A DNA stretch of 64,000 bases from G965216695 sp965216695 (lineage in GTDB: Bacteria > Pseudomonadota > Gammaproteobacteria > Pseudomonadales > Azotimanducaceae): assembly GCA_965216695.1 (NCBI GenBank), contig OZ244212.1:4340001-4404000 (forward strand), read 5' to 3'. Under the pieces are notes generated by a model, which had not been told where the DNA came from, did not search any database, and was given only the letters and a program-made list of their open reading frames with translations. Positions 34,200 through 43,145 of this stretch are shown here, piece after piece. Positions within the stretch are counted from its first letter, which is position 1. The number at the start of each line of letters is the position of its first letter. A program made the position numbers and the translations under genes.

Positions 34200-34733
34200 A
34201 TGGCCGACGCTACTTTGAATGAAGCTCAACGGAATGCAGCTCAACGGGCAACGCAGCCCAAATCATCATGCGCCATTGCGTTGAGTCTGGTGCTGGCCCT
34301 GTTTACGGTATCGCCCGCATTTGCCCAGGATGCGCCGAGTGATGCCGAAATGGCGCAAGCGGCGGCGGAGACACGCCAGGGACTGTTCAAGGTCATCGTT
34401 TCGTACTTTGGCCCGGTGGTGGCTATGGCGCGCCAACAGATGCCCTACGATGGGGACCTCGTTGCGGCTAACGCCGCTAAGATCGCGACGCTTGCGCCGA
34501 TGATTCCAGATGTGTTTCGGCGCGACACCCGAGCGTTCGACCTCGACACCGAGGCGCGCGACGCAATCTGGGAAGACGCGGATGCATTTGCTGCGAAGGC
34601 GTCTACGCTGGCCGAGAAGGCGGCGGCGCTAGCGGCCGCAGCGGGTGTGGGTCAGGATCAGGCCATGGCCGCGTTTCGCGAAACCGGCGGCGCGTGTAAG
34701 GGCTGTCACGACGATTACCGCGATCAGGATTGA
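34200..34733 (+). CDS. Cytochrome c' / small c-type cytochrome
   Basis: 177 residues from ATG 34200. A signal segment (SSCAIALSLVLALFTVSPAFA) ending in AFA-Q directs export. The rest is a four-helix protein with one haem site, CKGCH, near the C-terminus (GGACKGCHDDYRD), the arrangement of cytochromes c' and c556. Class II cytochromes c carry electrons or bind NO. The 58-bp gap to a downstream cytochrome b561 gene suggests a joint membrane/periplasm electron relay. The N-terminal 25 residues before the signal are longer than usual, so the start may lie further in. Confidence 0.88.
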   Translation: MADATLNEAQRNAAQRATQPKSSCAIALSLVLALFTVSPAFAQDAPSDAEMAQAAAETRQGLFKVIVSYFGPVVAMARQQMPYDGDLVAANAAKIATLAPMIPDVFRRDTRAFDLDTEARDAIWEDADAFAAKASTLAEKAAALAAAAGVGQDQAMAAFRETGGACKGCHDDYRDQD

Positions 34734-34790
34734 TCGGACGGTTTGGCGCGTCGGTGGCCTGAGTTGTTGGTTGGGTAAGGCCGCTTCCCG

Positions 34791-35486
34791 ATGACCCCAG
34801 ATCAGAGGGTGCGGGTCTGGGATCTGGGCGTGCGTGCGTTCCACTGGGCGATCGCGGTCTGTTTCGTCGGCTCGTGGGTTACCGCGGAAGCCGGCTTCGA
34901 ATGGACGGAGACGCATTTCCTATTCGGTTACTGCACGTTGGGCTTGGTGCTGTTCCGGGTGATCTGGGGCATCGTGGGATCGTCTACGGCCCGTTTTGCC
35001 GGATTCCTCCGCTCGCCGGCGGCAGCGTGGCGCCACCTCGCCGACGTCCGACGTGAGCGGCGCGTCGAGCCGTCGGTTGGGCACAATGCGGCGGGCGGGT
35101 ACGCAGTGTTGGCGCTGCTGCTGTTGTTCGCGGTTCAGGCTCTCACGGGACTGTTTCTCAGCGACGACATTCTGTACGCGGGTCCGTACAACGCCTGGGT
35201 GTCTAATGCCACGGCGGGCCGGCTCGCAGGCTGGCACGAGCTGAATTTTCACCTGATTCAAGCGATGGTGGTGCTGCATCTGATCGCCATCGCCGCGTAC
35301 CGGTGGTTAGCTGATGAACGACTTGTCGGGCCTATGATCACCGGGTACAAACCGACGGATAGGGTCCCGCCGGGTACGCCACAACTGCGTGTCTCCTGGG
35401 TGCTGCTGGTGGTCTGTGCGGTGTTCAGTGTTGGGGCCATAGTCGCGCTGGTTCAGCTTGCGCCGCCCCCCAAACCGCTTTACTGA
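34791..35486 (+). CDS. Cytochrome b561-type membrane protein
   Basis: 231 residues with four or five membrane segments. RVWDLGVRAFHWAIAVCFVGSW holds the first haem His (motif RxFHW), and NFHLIQAMVVLHLIAIAAYR supplies further His ligands. This fits the cytochrome b561/b6-N family, which oxidises or reduces quinol pools and passes electrons to a periplasmic acceptor. The upstream cytochrome c' gene is the likely partner. A C-terminal segment LLVVCAVFSVGAIVALVQLAPP is an extra anchor. No clear ribosome site at ATG 34791; the alternative GTG 34809 would shorten the first helix. Confidence 0.9.
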   Translation: MTPDQRVRVWDLGVRAFHWAIAVCFVGSWVTAEAGFEWTETHFLFGYCTLGLVLFRVIWGIVGSSTARFAGFLRSPAAAWRHLADVRRERRVEPSVGHNAAGGYAVLALLLLFAVQALTGLFLSDDILYAGPYNAWVSNATAGRLAGWHELNFHLIQAMVVLHLIAIAAYRWLADERLVGPMITGYKPTDRVPPGTPQLRVSWVLLVVCAVFSVGAIVALVQLAPPPKPLY

Positions 35487-35498
35487 AGCGCTTGCCCC

Positions 35499-35900
35499 TC
35501 AGCGCGCATTGTCCGGAGCGTAGACCCAGAATCGGCTGCCCACGTAGGTAATGCTCAACGCGACGATTGATCCTGCAACCAGCGCCAACGCTGGATGGGG
35601 AACGCGCTCGGCGTAGTGATTGAGCAGGTAGGCGTAGACGGAAAAATTCAGGGTGGCGCCGAGCAGCTGAATGGTCAAGTGCCGCAGGTATTCCGTACCG
35701 GCGGAGTGGCTGGTGGTACGAAAAACCAACCGGCGGTTGATCAGCCAGGTGCATGCAATCGAAACGGCAATGCTGACTACACGCGCGGGAATTGGCTCCA
35801 CCCCCCAAGATAACAGAAGCAGCAGAATTCCCACGTCGATGGAGAATCCGACGAAGCCGGTGCCGACGTAGCCCGCAAAGTACGCTGTTTCGCTACGCAT
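35499..35900 (-). CDS. GtrA-family membrane protein
   Basis: 133 residues with four hydrophobic segments (TGFVGFSIDVGILLLLLSW, VSIAVSIACTWLINRRLVF, LTIQLLGATLNFSVYAYLL, ALVAGSIVALSITYVGSRFWVY). CTWLINRRLVF is the GtrA/DPMS3 signature. Such proteins flip or present polyprenyl-phosphate sugars for glycan decoration. The start overlaps the end of the GT2 gene by 8 bp, so it is the third gene of the operon with GT2 and GT87, after both. The same partnership is found in O-antigen glucosylation systems. Confidence 0.9.
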   Translation of the reverse strand: MRSETAYFAGYVGTGFVGFSIDVGILLLLLSWGVEPIPARVVSIAVSIACTWLINRRLVFRTTSHSAGTEYLRHLTIQLLGATLNFSVYAYLLNHYAERVPHPALALVAGSIVALSITYVGSRFWVYAPDNAR

Positions 35901-36882
35901 CCCGTGTGCGCCGACGAATTGAGTCGAGACTCTCCAATTGCAGGTAGCGCAGACGTTTTTGTTCCTGGCGGCCTCGGGTGACGGTATCGAGGATCAGACC
36001 GACGCCGATGAATAGCCACCCGAGCAGCACAAGGCCGGTGACGAGAATCGCTGTGGGTATTCGAGGCACCAGGCCGGTGTCGAGATAGGTGATGAGCAAT
36101 GGGACCGCCAGACCTAGCCCACCTGCGAACAGAACCGTGGCAAGAATGCTGAAAAATCGCAGCGGACGCTCCTCGCGAATGAGCGTAAGGATGGTTCGAA
36201 GGATTCGGAAACCGTCGCGGTAGGTGTTCAGCTTGCTGGTTGAACCTTCCGGCCGTTCCTTGTACCGCGTTTCGAAATCGGCGATCGGCATACCGAGTTC
36301 CAATGCGTGCACAGTCATTTCTGTTTCGATCTCAAAGCCGCCGGTAAGAACCGGAAACGACTTGGCAAAGCGATTGGAAAAGACGCGGTATCCACTCAGA
36401 ACGTCGGTTGTCGCGCGGCCGAATATGCTCGTAACCAGTCCGGTCAACAGTCGGTTTCCGAACGCGTGGCCCGTTCTGTATGCGTCGGTCGACTCGGCTG
36501 CACGCGTGCCCGTTACCAGGTCGAGGCCCCGTTCGAGCAGGTGATCGATCATCTGCGGGGCAACCGTCGCGTCGTAGGTATCGTCGCCGTCGACCAAAAC
36601 GTAGATGTCGGCATCGACGTCAGCGAGCATGCGCCGCACCACATGCCCTTTGCCTTGGTTGGGTTCGAAACGCACGGACGCGCCTGCGGCGCGTGCAACG
36701 GAGGATGTGTCGTCGCTGGAGTTGTTGTCGTAGACAAAAACCTTTGCTCCAGGCAACGCCGTTCGGAAATCTTCAACCACCCTGCCGACGGTTGCGGATT
36801 CGTTGAAACACGGAATCAGCACCGCAATGCGCATGCCGGAGCCGGGCGTCGATGCCGTGTGAATGGGTGACGGTTCGCTCAT
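35893..36882 (-). CDS. Glycosyltransferase family 2 (dolichol-P-sugar synthase-like) with membrane tail
   Basis: 329 residues from ATG 36882; the open frame continues upstream but the family starts here. IAVLIPCFNESATVGRVV is the GT2 nucleotide-binding start, VLVDGDDTYDA has the DxD-type acid cluster and GRATTDVLSGYRVFS is typical of polyprenyl-phosphate hexose synthases. Two hydrophobic stretches in the last 120 residues (LFAGGLGLAVPLLITYL, ILVTGLVLLGWLFIGVGLIL) anchor it. It presumably makes a lipid-linked sugar used by the GT87 and GtrA partners. It overlaps the upstream GT87 gene by 4 bp. Confidence 0.9.
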   Translation of the reverse strand: MSEPSPIHTASTPGSGMRIAVLIPCFNESATVGRVVEDFRTALPGAKVFVYDNNSSDDTSSVARAAGASVRFEPNQGKGHVVRRMLADVDADIYVLVDGDDTYDATVAPQMIDHLLERGLDLVTGTRAAESTDAYRTGHAFGNRLLTGLVTSIFGRATTDVLSGYRVFSNRFAKSFPVLTGGFEIETEMTVHALELGMPIADFETRYKERPEGSTSKLNTYRDGFRILRTILTLIREERPLRFFSILATVLFAGGLGLAVPLLITYLDTGLVPRIPTAILVTGLVLLGWLFIGVGLILDTVTRGRQEQKRLRYLQLESLDSIRRRTRDA

Positions 36883-38117
36883 GACTGTGCCCCTGTGGCC
36901 GGTGGCGCATGCGCTGAATCGCGTGCCATTCTCAGCGTCATGTACGTCAGCCCGACAAGCAGAAACGGCGTCCATTGGATTGTGGTTGTCATTGCGATCA
37001 ATCGTGCGAACAGCGGCCAGATCCACGCGAGTGCAAGCAGTGCGACGAAGTAGAGGGGTGGTCTGGTTGCGTTTTGTAATTGATATGCCACGAGAAAGGT
37101 CAAAGCGATAGCGGCGATGACGAGATCGTAGTCGAGCAGGTACGGCGTGGCCAGTAACGACCCCAGCGCGAGCGCCGACGCTTTCAGGGCGAATGGGACG
37201 CTTGCGCGCCACAGCAGGACGACAACTGTGGCGGCCGCTATTCCGGTCGCGAGCTGCGCCGAATAGGCGAGTGCGAGGCTGCCGCCGAGGCCCCGAACGA
37301 GTGAGAACACGGACTGAATCTTGTACCAACCGGTAGCGCCCTGCTCGAGAATCACCGTCCGCGTGAAATCGTTGCTGACAAAGAAGGCGGCCCATGCGTC
37401 GGTGCCATACACAACGACGCTCGCCAGCGTGAAAAGTACAGCTGTAGCGGCAGCGCTCGCAAACGCTATCCAGTATCGACCCGCGATCAACGCCAGTGGT
37501 ATCAAAACGCCGAACTGCGGCTTGTAGATCAATAGTCCGATCAGAATTCCGGCCAACCACTGCCTGTGTGCCTGGAGGGACAACAGCGCCATTGCGAGAA
37601 GAAACGTCGATAAAAACCCGTTGTGTCCGTGCCCGATGTTGATCATTACGGCTGGGTAGGCCAGGGCGCACAGCAAGGTCTCGGATCGCGGCAGAATACG
37701 ATAGATCGCGATGCAGTAAAGGGCACCGGTTAGGAGCATCCACGCGACCAACGCCCAGCCGTAGGTGAGCGATGCGAACCAGTGCACGAAAAAGAACCCC
37801 ACCGGTGGGTAGTGCCAGCCGTAGTAGCCGAAGTCGTCGGCGCCGATAATGTCTTTCTCGAGCGCGCCGTGTGCGGGGATGTCGTAGGAGGCCGCGGCAT
37901 CCCCGCGCTGTACCAGAACCGAAGCGGCGTACTGATTCAGAAAATCGGTGCCGAGTGGTTTTCCATTGATGTCGATGTAGCCGTCCGCGGTGAGGAGCCA
38001 GGCGGCGCCGACAAGGAGATAGCACGCGATGAAGATGCGCGGGTACACGCGCAGCCGCTCACTCGTGAGCCATCGCGTGGGACCCGCTGAATAGGGCGTG
38101 ACGTCCAATGCAACCAT
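36879..38117 (-). CDS. GT87-type membrane glycosyltransferase (DUF2029), paralogue 2
   Basis: 412 residues, polytopic, starting MVALDV at 38117. After the N-terminal anchor (IFIACYLLVGAAWLLTADGYID), a periplasmic loop with DFLNQYAASVLVQRGDAAASYD carries the conserved Asp/Tyr region of DUF2029. YYGWHYPPVGFFFVHW follows, then about nine further hydrophobic segments. It would use a polyprenyl-phosphate sugar made by the GT2 partner. It is the first gene of the operon (GT87, GT2, GtrA). The paralogue at 12090-13322 is elsewhere in the window. Confidence 0.85.
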   Translation of the reverse strand: MVALDVTPYSAGPTRWLTSERLRVYPRIFIACYLLVGAAWLLTADGYIDINGKPLGTDFLNQYAASVLVQRGDAAASYDIPAHGALEKDIIGADDFGYYGWHYPPVGFFFVHWFASLTYGWALVAWMLLTGALYCIAIYRILPRSETLLCALAYPAVMINIGHGHNGFLSTFLLAMALLSLQAHRQWLAGILIGLLIYKPQFGVLIPLALIAGRYWIAFASAAATAVLFTLASVVVYGTDAWAAFFVSNDFTRTVILEQGATGWYKIQSVFSLVRGLGGSLALAYSAQLATGIAAATVVVLLWRASVPFALKASALALGSLLATPYLLDYDLVIAAIALTFLVAYQLQNATRPPLYFVALLALAWIWPLFARLIAMTTTIQWTPFLLVGLTYMTLRMARDSAHAPPATGAQS

Positions 38118-38240
38118 CGACTACGTGGGTTCCGCGCACGTTACCGTTTGACGCCTCACCCCGGCAACAGCGGTGGTGCCGAACCCGTCACACAACGTCT
38201 GCCGGCGTCCGTCAGGCTGATAACCAGTTCGTGTACGGCT

Positions 38241-38738
38241 TCACGCGTCCGTCAGGCCGGCGTCGCCGTAGCGGTTGGCGGGACCGGGCCCATCGGGCCC
38301 CAAACGGCCGCCCGAACCGAAGTGGCCTTTGCCGGGCACGTGGTTGAACTCCACCCGGATGCCGTCCGGGTCCTCAAACAGCAAGGAGTAGTAGCCGGGT
38401 GCAAAATGCTCACCGAGCTCGGGCGGATGCACGATCTGTGCAACGCCGTCCTCTACGAGAAATGCATAGATGTGGTCGATGTCTTCTCGCGAGCGGGCGC
38501 GGAAACAGAAGTGGTGCAAACCGGCAACGTTCTGATCGAACGCTTGGTCACGGCGTTCCGGCGGCGCGGCGCGAACGAGGATGCCCGTGCGGCTGCCGAT
38601 GCAGTACAGCACGTCGTCGTTACGGATCAGAGTTTGCATCTCGAGGAAGTGGCACAGCCTCTCCCAGAACGGCAAGCCGCGTTGCGGGTTGTTGATGTTC
38701 AGCTGAATGTGCGCGATACCGTTCACTTCGACACTCAT
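38241..38738 (-). CDS. VOC family (glyoxalase/extradiol dioxygenase-like) protein
   Basis: 165 residues with one VOC fold. The start HIQLNINNP has the metal-binding His in beta-1. HHFCFRARSREDIDHIYAF carries the second repeat, and SLLFEDPDGIRVEFNHVPG has the final Glu ligand (FEDPDGIRVEF). VOC enzymes act as glyoxalases, epimerases or dioxygenases on small substrates. The C-terminal tail (GKGHFGSGGRLGPDGPGPANRYGDAGLTDA) is flexible, rich in Gly and Pro. A single gene between a GT87 operon and the lipase-like gene; substrate unknown. Confidence 0.82.
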   Translation of the reverse strand: MSVEVNGIAHIQLNINNPQRGLPFWERLCHFLEMQTLIRNDDVLYCIGSRTGILVRAAPPERRDQAFDQNVAGLHHFCFRARSREDIDHIYAFLVEDGVAQIVHPPELGEHFAPGYYSLLFEDPDGIRVEFNHVPGKGHFGSGGRLGPDGPGPANRYGDAGLTDA

Positions 38739-38809
38739 GCAGGAGGTCTCCAGCGCTGATTTTGTCGCATTCTAGAACGCGCATTCAGCGCCGTCAGTTC
38801 TGCGATGGA

Positions 38810-39610
38810 TCAGTCCTGCGGTAGCAGATACCGTCGCACGCCGCGGCGCCGATCGAAGGGCTGCCAGCCTCCGGGGTTCTGAGACAGCCGATCGGCGATC
38901 ACATGAAGCACCACCGGGTTCACCGGCATACCCGAATGGCTGCCGTACACTTCGATGTTTTCCGTCAGCGCTGAGGGCCGTTCCAGGCAGGCGCGCCAGT
39001 CCACAATGCCGTCAGCGCGCGAGTAAATCGCCGTGCTCCTCACCGGGGGTGGGCTCTTCGGGTCCGATGTCGCCAGCGCAGTTTTGAGATCGGCAATTGA
39101 ACTCCGGGAAATGCGCTCGAACAGCAATCGAACCGCCGGACTGGCGCTGTGCAGATCGTCCATCGCGAACGGACTGCCCAGGGTGATCACCTGGCGCACG
39201 CGACTGGGATATCTGCGCGACATTTCGCGAGCGAACACACCGCCCATGCTGTGACCGACAAGGCTGACGGGTGCCGCAACCTCGTCGCTTATTCGGAGAA
39301 ACTCGGTATAAAGCTGATCGATCAACTCGAGCCGCGCCGTGTTGGTGCCCAACCCCCACCGCCGGGGCGTGTACCCGCTTTCATGCAGCCATCGGCGAGC
39401 GGCCGCTGTTGACGCATCTCCTGCGAGGAAAGCGGGGATGAAAACTACGGTATGGCCGTCGCCGGCCGGTGTGTCATTCAGCAGGGGCCAGGCCGGAACG
39501 AGCGCGCTGAATTCTGCCGCGGCGCGGCCGATTTCGGCGATAGTGGCGAGCGCAGACGGTGCATCCTGAGTGATCGTTTCGGGGTCGTTACCGCCTGTTG
39601 AATCGTGCAT
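38810..39610 (-). CDS. Alpha/beta hydrolase (lipase-like)
   Basis: 266 residues from ATG 39610. An alternative TTG at 39685 adds 25 residues; neither start has a strong ribosome site. VSLVGHSMGGVFAREM is the GxSxG nucleophile elbow of triacylglycerol-lipase/esterase enzymes, and VITLGSPFAMDD follows as in true lipases. Asp is expected in the YSRADGIVDW strand and His in YGSHSGMPVNP. The DNA upstream is the AT-rich element at 39711-39790, which may hold the promoter. Possible roles are lipid or polyester breakdown. Confidence 0.75.
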   Translation of the reverse strand: MHDSTGGNDPETITQDAPSALATIAEIGRAAAEFSALVPAWPLLNDTPAGDGHTVVFIPAFLAGDASTAAARRWLHESGYTPRRWGLGTNTARLELIDQLYTEFLRISDEVAAPVSLVGHSMGGVFAREMSRRYPSRVRQVITLGSPFAMDDLHSASPAVRLLFERISRSSIADLKTALATSDPKSPPPVRSTAIYSRADGIVDWRACLERPSALTENIEVYGSHSGMPVNPVVLHVIADRLSQNPGGWQPFDRRRGVRRYLLPQD

Positions 39611-39710
39611 CAGGGCTATATCGAGGCTGTCTAGTTGGGGTGAGCCACCAGTGGATATTGTTACCGAGGGGTAGGAGCGTCTCAATGTCGGTCCTGCGGT
39701 ATTTGGTGGG

Positions 39711-39790
39711 ATCTTTGTAAGTGCGTTTTCGTTCTATGCCCCATTTTTTGGATTAAGAAATATATATTTAAATCAATATCTTACAAAGAT
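39711..39790. repeat. 80-bp AT-rich element with 11-bp terminal inverted repeats
   Basis: ATCTTTGTAAG at 39711-39721 is a perfect inverted copy of CTTACAAAGAT at 39780-39790, and the 58 bp between them are strikingly AT-rich for this genome. The centre includes the palindrome AAATATATATTT (39758-39769). The element lies between the end of the LLM gene (39804) and the start of the lipase-like gene (39610), both on the minus strand. It could be a miniature mobile element, a promoter/UP region or a hairpin terminator. I see no target-site duplication. Confidence 0.6.
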
Positions 39791-39803
39791 TACATCAATC
39801 TAA

Positions 39804-40724
39804 CTATAGGATGTTGCGCTTGATCAATGCGGTGCCTTCGACGGCCTCACGGTCGGAGCCCGCGATTGCCGTGATGTTCAGAAGTCGACAGCCGGCGTTT
39901 ACGTAGTCGGACAGGGTTCGCGCGACGTCTTCCGGTGTGCCGTAGGGCACATACCGTTCGAAGCGGGCAAACGGAAGCTTGTAGAACGCTTCCATACGCT
40001 CGGCGACGCGCGCCCGCGCCTCTTCTGCGGTGTCGCCGATGCCGACCCAGACCTGATATCCGTGCTGCCAATGCGTCATTGCGCGACCAGCGGCGGTAGC
40101 TTCGGTGTCAATCTGTGCAATCGCACGTTGATAGCGTGACGGTGAACACCACACGGCGAGCCAGCCGTCGCCGAAGTGAGCAACTCGGCGCAGCGCGGCG
40201 GCCGAGCGGCCACCCACAACAATGGGCACGGGATGCGTGGGTGCAGGTCGAATGCGTGCGCGTTCCAGTGTGAAGAATTCGCCGGCGTGGTCGATGGTCT
40301 GACCGCGCAACAGTGGTCGCAGAACCTTAAGACTCTCGTTCGTGCGCCGTCCGCGGGTGGCCGGGTCGACGCCGCAATTGGACACTTCCAGGCGGTCTTC
40401 GCCGCCTACGCCGATTCCAAAAATCAGGCGACCCGGCGCCATTTCGCTCAGGGAAGCAATCTGGCGTGCGACAGGCATCGGGTGGCGAAGCGGCAGCAGG
40501 TAGACGCCGATCATCACATTCAGCGTGTCGTGTAACTGCGACAACGCGGCCGCGCCGACGAAACCGTCGCTGCCCGAACCGTCGTGGAAACTCACATGAT
40601 CAGCGAGGTAGACGTGATCCAGGCCCCGATCGGCACCCAGTTCGAGGAGGGTGATTCTCTCTTTACGGGCGGCGCGCCAGAACCGGGTGGGTGGTGAAAA
40701 ACCAACCTGCAGGGTCGCGGACAT
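39804..40724 (-). CDS. LLM class flavin-dependent oxidoreductase
   Basis: 306 residues of the luciferase-like monooxygenase (LLM) TIM-barrel fold. GADRGLDHVYLADHVSFHDGSG is the first part, APGRLIFGIGVGGEDR the flavin-binding strand, and TRGRRTNESLKVLRPLL with HPVPIVVGGRSAAALRRVAHFGDGW are typical. F420- or FMNH2-dependent members oxidise alkyl sulfonates, ketones, aldehydes or alcohols. It reads away from the dimethylformamidase-like gene across 177 bp. The 357-residue LLM gene at 50653 is a second, different member. Confidence 0.88.
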   Translation of the reverse strand: MSATLQVGFSPPTRFWRAARKERITLLELGADRGLDHVYLADHVSFHDGSGSDGFVGAAALSQLHDTLNVMIGVYLLPLRHPMPVARQIASLSEMAPGRLIFGIGVGGEDRLEVSNCGVDPATRGRRTNESLKVLRPLLRGQTIDHAGEFFTLERARIRPAPTHPVPIVVGGRSAAALRRVAHFGDGWLAVWCSPSRYQRAIAQIDTEATAAGRAMTHWQHGYQVWVGIGDTAEEARARVAERMEAFYKLPFARFERYVPYGTPEDVARTLSDYVNAGCRLLNITAIAGSDREAVEGTALIKRNIL

Positions 40725-40901
40725 CTACTGACGATCCCGAACACCTGCGGAACGCTCCATGGAGCGAGATTTCGCGCAGAGACTCATATCGTACATGGGT
40801 CAATCGGCTCCTGAACGCACAGGCTAGAGCAAAAAGTGGCATGCTTCGCGCATCCAGAACTCGAACGGCCGAGCCCGTGGTTCGCAACAGCGTGAAAGTG
40901 T

Positions 40902-43145
40902 ATGACTCGCGATTCTAACAGACCGGGATCTCGGCGATTCGACAAGCCGATCGTTGCGTATGTAGACCCGTGGACAGTACAACCGGGGCAGCGGTTGTCG
41001 GTGCGGGTCAGTTGTTACGGCAATGCGCCCGACTACCGCGCAAACGTCGTACGACTCATCAGCGGCGATAGTCGGCCTCGTGGTACGGGGTTTCGTGAAA
41101 CGCCGGTCGATGGACTGGATGACTCGTTTCCCGCGCGTCGCCAGTCAATCTACCCGGGCTCGTACGCCACGCTTCCGGTGAACCTCGAGTTGCCGGAGTT
41201 TACGTTCGGGTGTGCGGTCCAGCCGACGCGTCCCGATCAGCCGCGGGAGGTTCTGCTCAGCACTCCGGGGTTTTATCTGGAGATTCGGCGCTTACGGCTG
41301 GTGTTGGTTACGGCAACGGACGAATGTGTGCTCGATGACATCATCCGTGCGAGCCGGTGGCACAGGGTGCGCGTATCCTGGGACGGCAGCAGACTAGGCG
41401 TCGCGGTAACCCGGCTGGGTGCATCAATGCACGAACCCGACGTGACCCGCCGGTCAGAGTGTTTGACCGTAACCGAGCTGCCGACGGCCGGAACCTGGGT
41501 GCTGGCGGCGGATCGCTCGATGCTTCCGGATGTGCTGCCGGAGGCGGAGCCGTTCGCGGGCCGTTTCAACGGCCGCGTGGACAGTCCCTGGCTCGTGGGC
41601 ACTGCCGACGCGCTGCCGTCGGCGGCCTCGGGCGGCGCGGCGAACCCGATCGACGTGCAACCGGACGTTGAACGGGCGGCGGCGCACGCACAGTGTGTTG
41701 CGGCGTGGGACTTCGCGCGGAGCGTTTCCACAACGTTGGTTGAAGACGTCGGTCCCCACCGCCGCCACGGTAAATTGCACCAGTTGCCTACCCGCGCTGT
41801 GCGCGGCGTGCGCTGGAACGGGTTGTACCGGAATTTTGCCGACGCCCCGGACCACTACTCGGCCGTGCACTTCCACGACGATGATCTTTACGACGCGGCG
41901 TGGGACGAAGATTTCGCATGGACGGTACCGTCGGACCTGCCGTCGGGGGTCTATGCGTTGAAGCTCACCTACCAGCAGCATTCGGAGTACGTACCGTTCT
42001 TTGTGCGAGCACGCACGCCGGGCAGCACCGTTGCGTATCTCGCGTCTACGGCCAGCTATCTTGCCTACGCTAATCAGCGGCTCGTCGGCGAGGGACTCGT
42101 CGCGCGCGCGGCGCCGCGGGACGAAAACGAAGATTTTCTCTATCGGCATCCGGAACTGGGTTTGTCTCTGTACGAGCATCACAGCGACGGCTCTGGCGTG
42201 CATATGTCCTCGCGCCTGCGCCCGGTGCTCAACATGAAACCTCACACCTTGACGTGGGCGTTCAACGCAGACACCAACATCACCGCGTGGCTGGATCACA
42301 TCGGTCAAGCGTTCGACGTGGTTACCGACGAAGACCTGCACAAAGACGGTGCCGCCTCCTTGGCCGGTTATCGTGTGCTGATAACGGGTACGCACCCGGA
42401 GTACTACTCCACTCGGATGTTGGACGCGTTGGAGGACTGGCTCGAGGATGGCGGGCGCCTGATGTACATGGGAGGCAACGGGTTCTACTGGCGGATCGCG
42501 TATAACGATGATTGCACCGCGATAGAGGTGCGCCGCGCCGAAGACGGAACGCGCGCTTGGATCGCGGAACCGGGCGAGTACCATCACGCGTTCAACGGGG
42601 AGTACGGCGGACTGTGGCGGCGGCTGGGCCGGCCGCCCAACCAGCTGGTGGGCGTGGGTTTCGCAGCGCAGGGATTCGATGGCGGCACGCATTACCGGCT
42701 GCGCCAGAGTGCGGCGGATTCGCGCGTAGACTTTGCGATGGTCGGTATGAGCGGTAACCCCGTGATCGGTGACTACGGTACGCAGGGTGGCGGTGCCGCC
42801 GGTGAGGAGATCGATCGGTTCGACCTGGCGCTCGGGTCTCCGCCGCACGCAATCGTACTGGCGTCTTCGGAGAACCACAGACCCGGTATGCTGCGGGCCA
42901 AGGAGGAGTTCTACATGATAGAAATGCCAGCGGCGGGTCCCGATGTGCGCGCCGACATCGTTTTTTTTGAAACCGCGCATGGCGGGGCCGTTTTTTCTAC
43001 GGGCAGCATCTCCTACGCTGGCGCTCTGTCTCACAATTCGTACCAAAATGACATCGAAACGCTGACGCGCAACGTGCTGAAGCGGTTCGACGATCCCACT
43101 CCGTTCGAATATCCGGACGGTGCCACTGACGGAGAGACGATATGA
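40902..43145 (+). CDS. N,N-dimethylformamidase large-subunit-like protein
   Basis: 747 residues, the length of the large (beta) subunit of dimethylformamidase. YVDPWTVQPGQRLSVRVSCYG starts the N-terminal beta domain, and a LamG-like jelly-roll region follows. The C-terminal catalytic part includes YEHHSDGSGVHMSSRLRPVLNMKP, LITGTHPEYYSTRMLDALEDWLEDGGRLMYMGGNGFYWRI and EYHHAFNGEYGGLWR. True DMFase is an iron-dependent amidase that needs a small alpha subunit; none is adjacent here. It overlaps the CoA-transferase gene by 4 bp (ATGA), so it may use an amide or related substrate that then enters CoA chemistry (inference). Confidence 0.87.
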   Translation: MTRDSNRPGSRRFDKPIVAYVDPWTVQPGQRLSVRVSCYGNAPDYRANVVRLISGDSRPRGTGFRETPVDGLDDSFPARRQSIYPGSYATLPVNLELPEFTFGCAVQPTRPDQPREVLLSTPGFYLEIRRLRLVLVTATDECVLDDIIRASRWHRVRVSWDGSRLGVAVTRLGASMHEPDVTRRSECLTVTELPTAGTWVLAADRSMLPDVLPEAEPFAGRFNGRVDSPWLVGTADALPSAASGGAANPIDVQPDVERAAAHAQCVAAWDFARSVSTTLVEDVGPHRRHGKLHQLPTRAVRGVRWNGLYRNFADAPDHYSAVHFHDDDLYDAAWDEDFAWTVPSDLPSGVYALKLTYQQHSEYVPFFVRARTPGSTVAYLASTASYLAYANQRLVGEGLVARAAPRDENEDFLYRHPELGLSLYEHHSDGSGVHMSSRLRPVLNMKPHTLTWAFNADTNITAWLDHIGQAFDVVTDEDLHKDGAASLAGYRVLITGTHPEYYSTRMLDALEDWLEDGGRLMYMGGNGFYWRIAYNDDCTAIEVRRAEDGTRAWIAEPGEYHHAFNGEYGGLWRRLGRPPNQLVGVGFAAQGFDGGTHYRLRQSAADSRVDFAMVGMSGNPVIGDYGTQGGGAAGEEIDRFDLALGSPPHAIVLASSENHRPGMLRAKEEFYMIEMPAAGPDVRADIVFFETAHGGAVFSTGSISYAGALSHNSYQNDIETLTRNVLKRFDDPTPFEYPDGATDGETI

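Noticed and set aside
36883..38025. N-terminal extension of the GT2 frame to 710 residues
   Set aside because: It overlaps the GT87 gene and shows shadow composition; the GT2 family starts at 36882.
41454..43046. 530-residue open frame antisense to the dimethylformamidase-like gene
   Set aside because: Arg/Val-rich, no recognisable motif, entirely inside a gene supported by family motifs.
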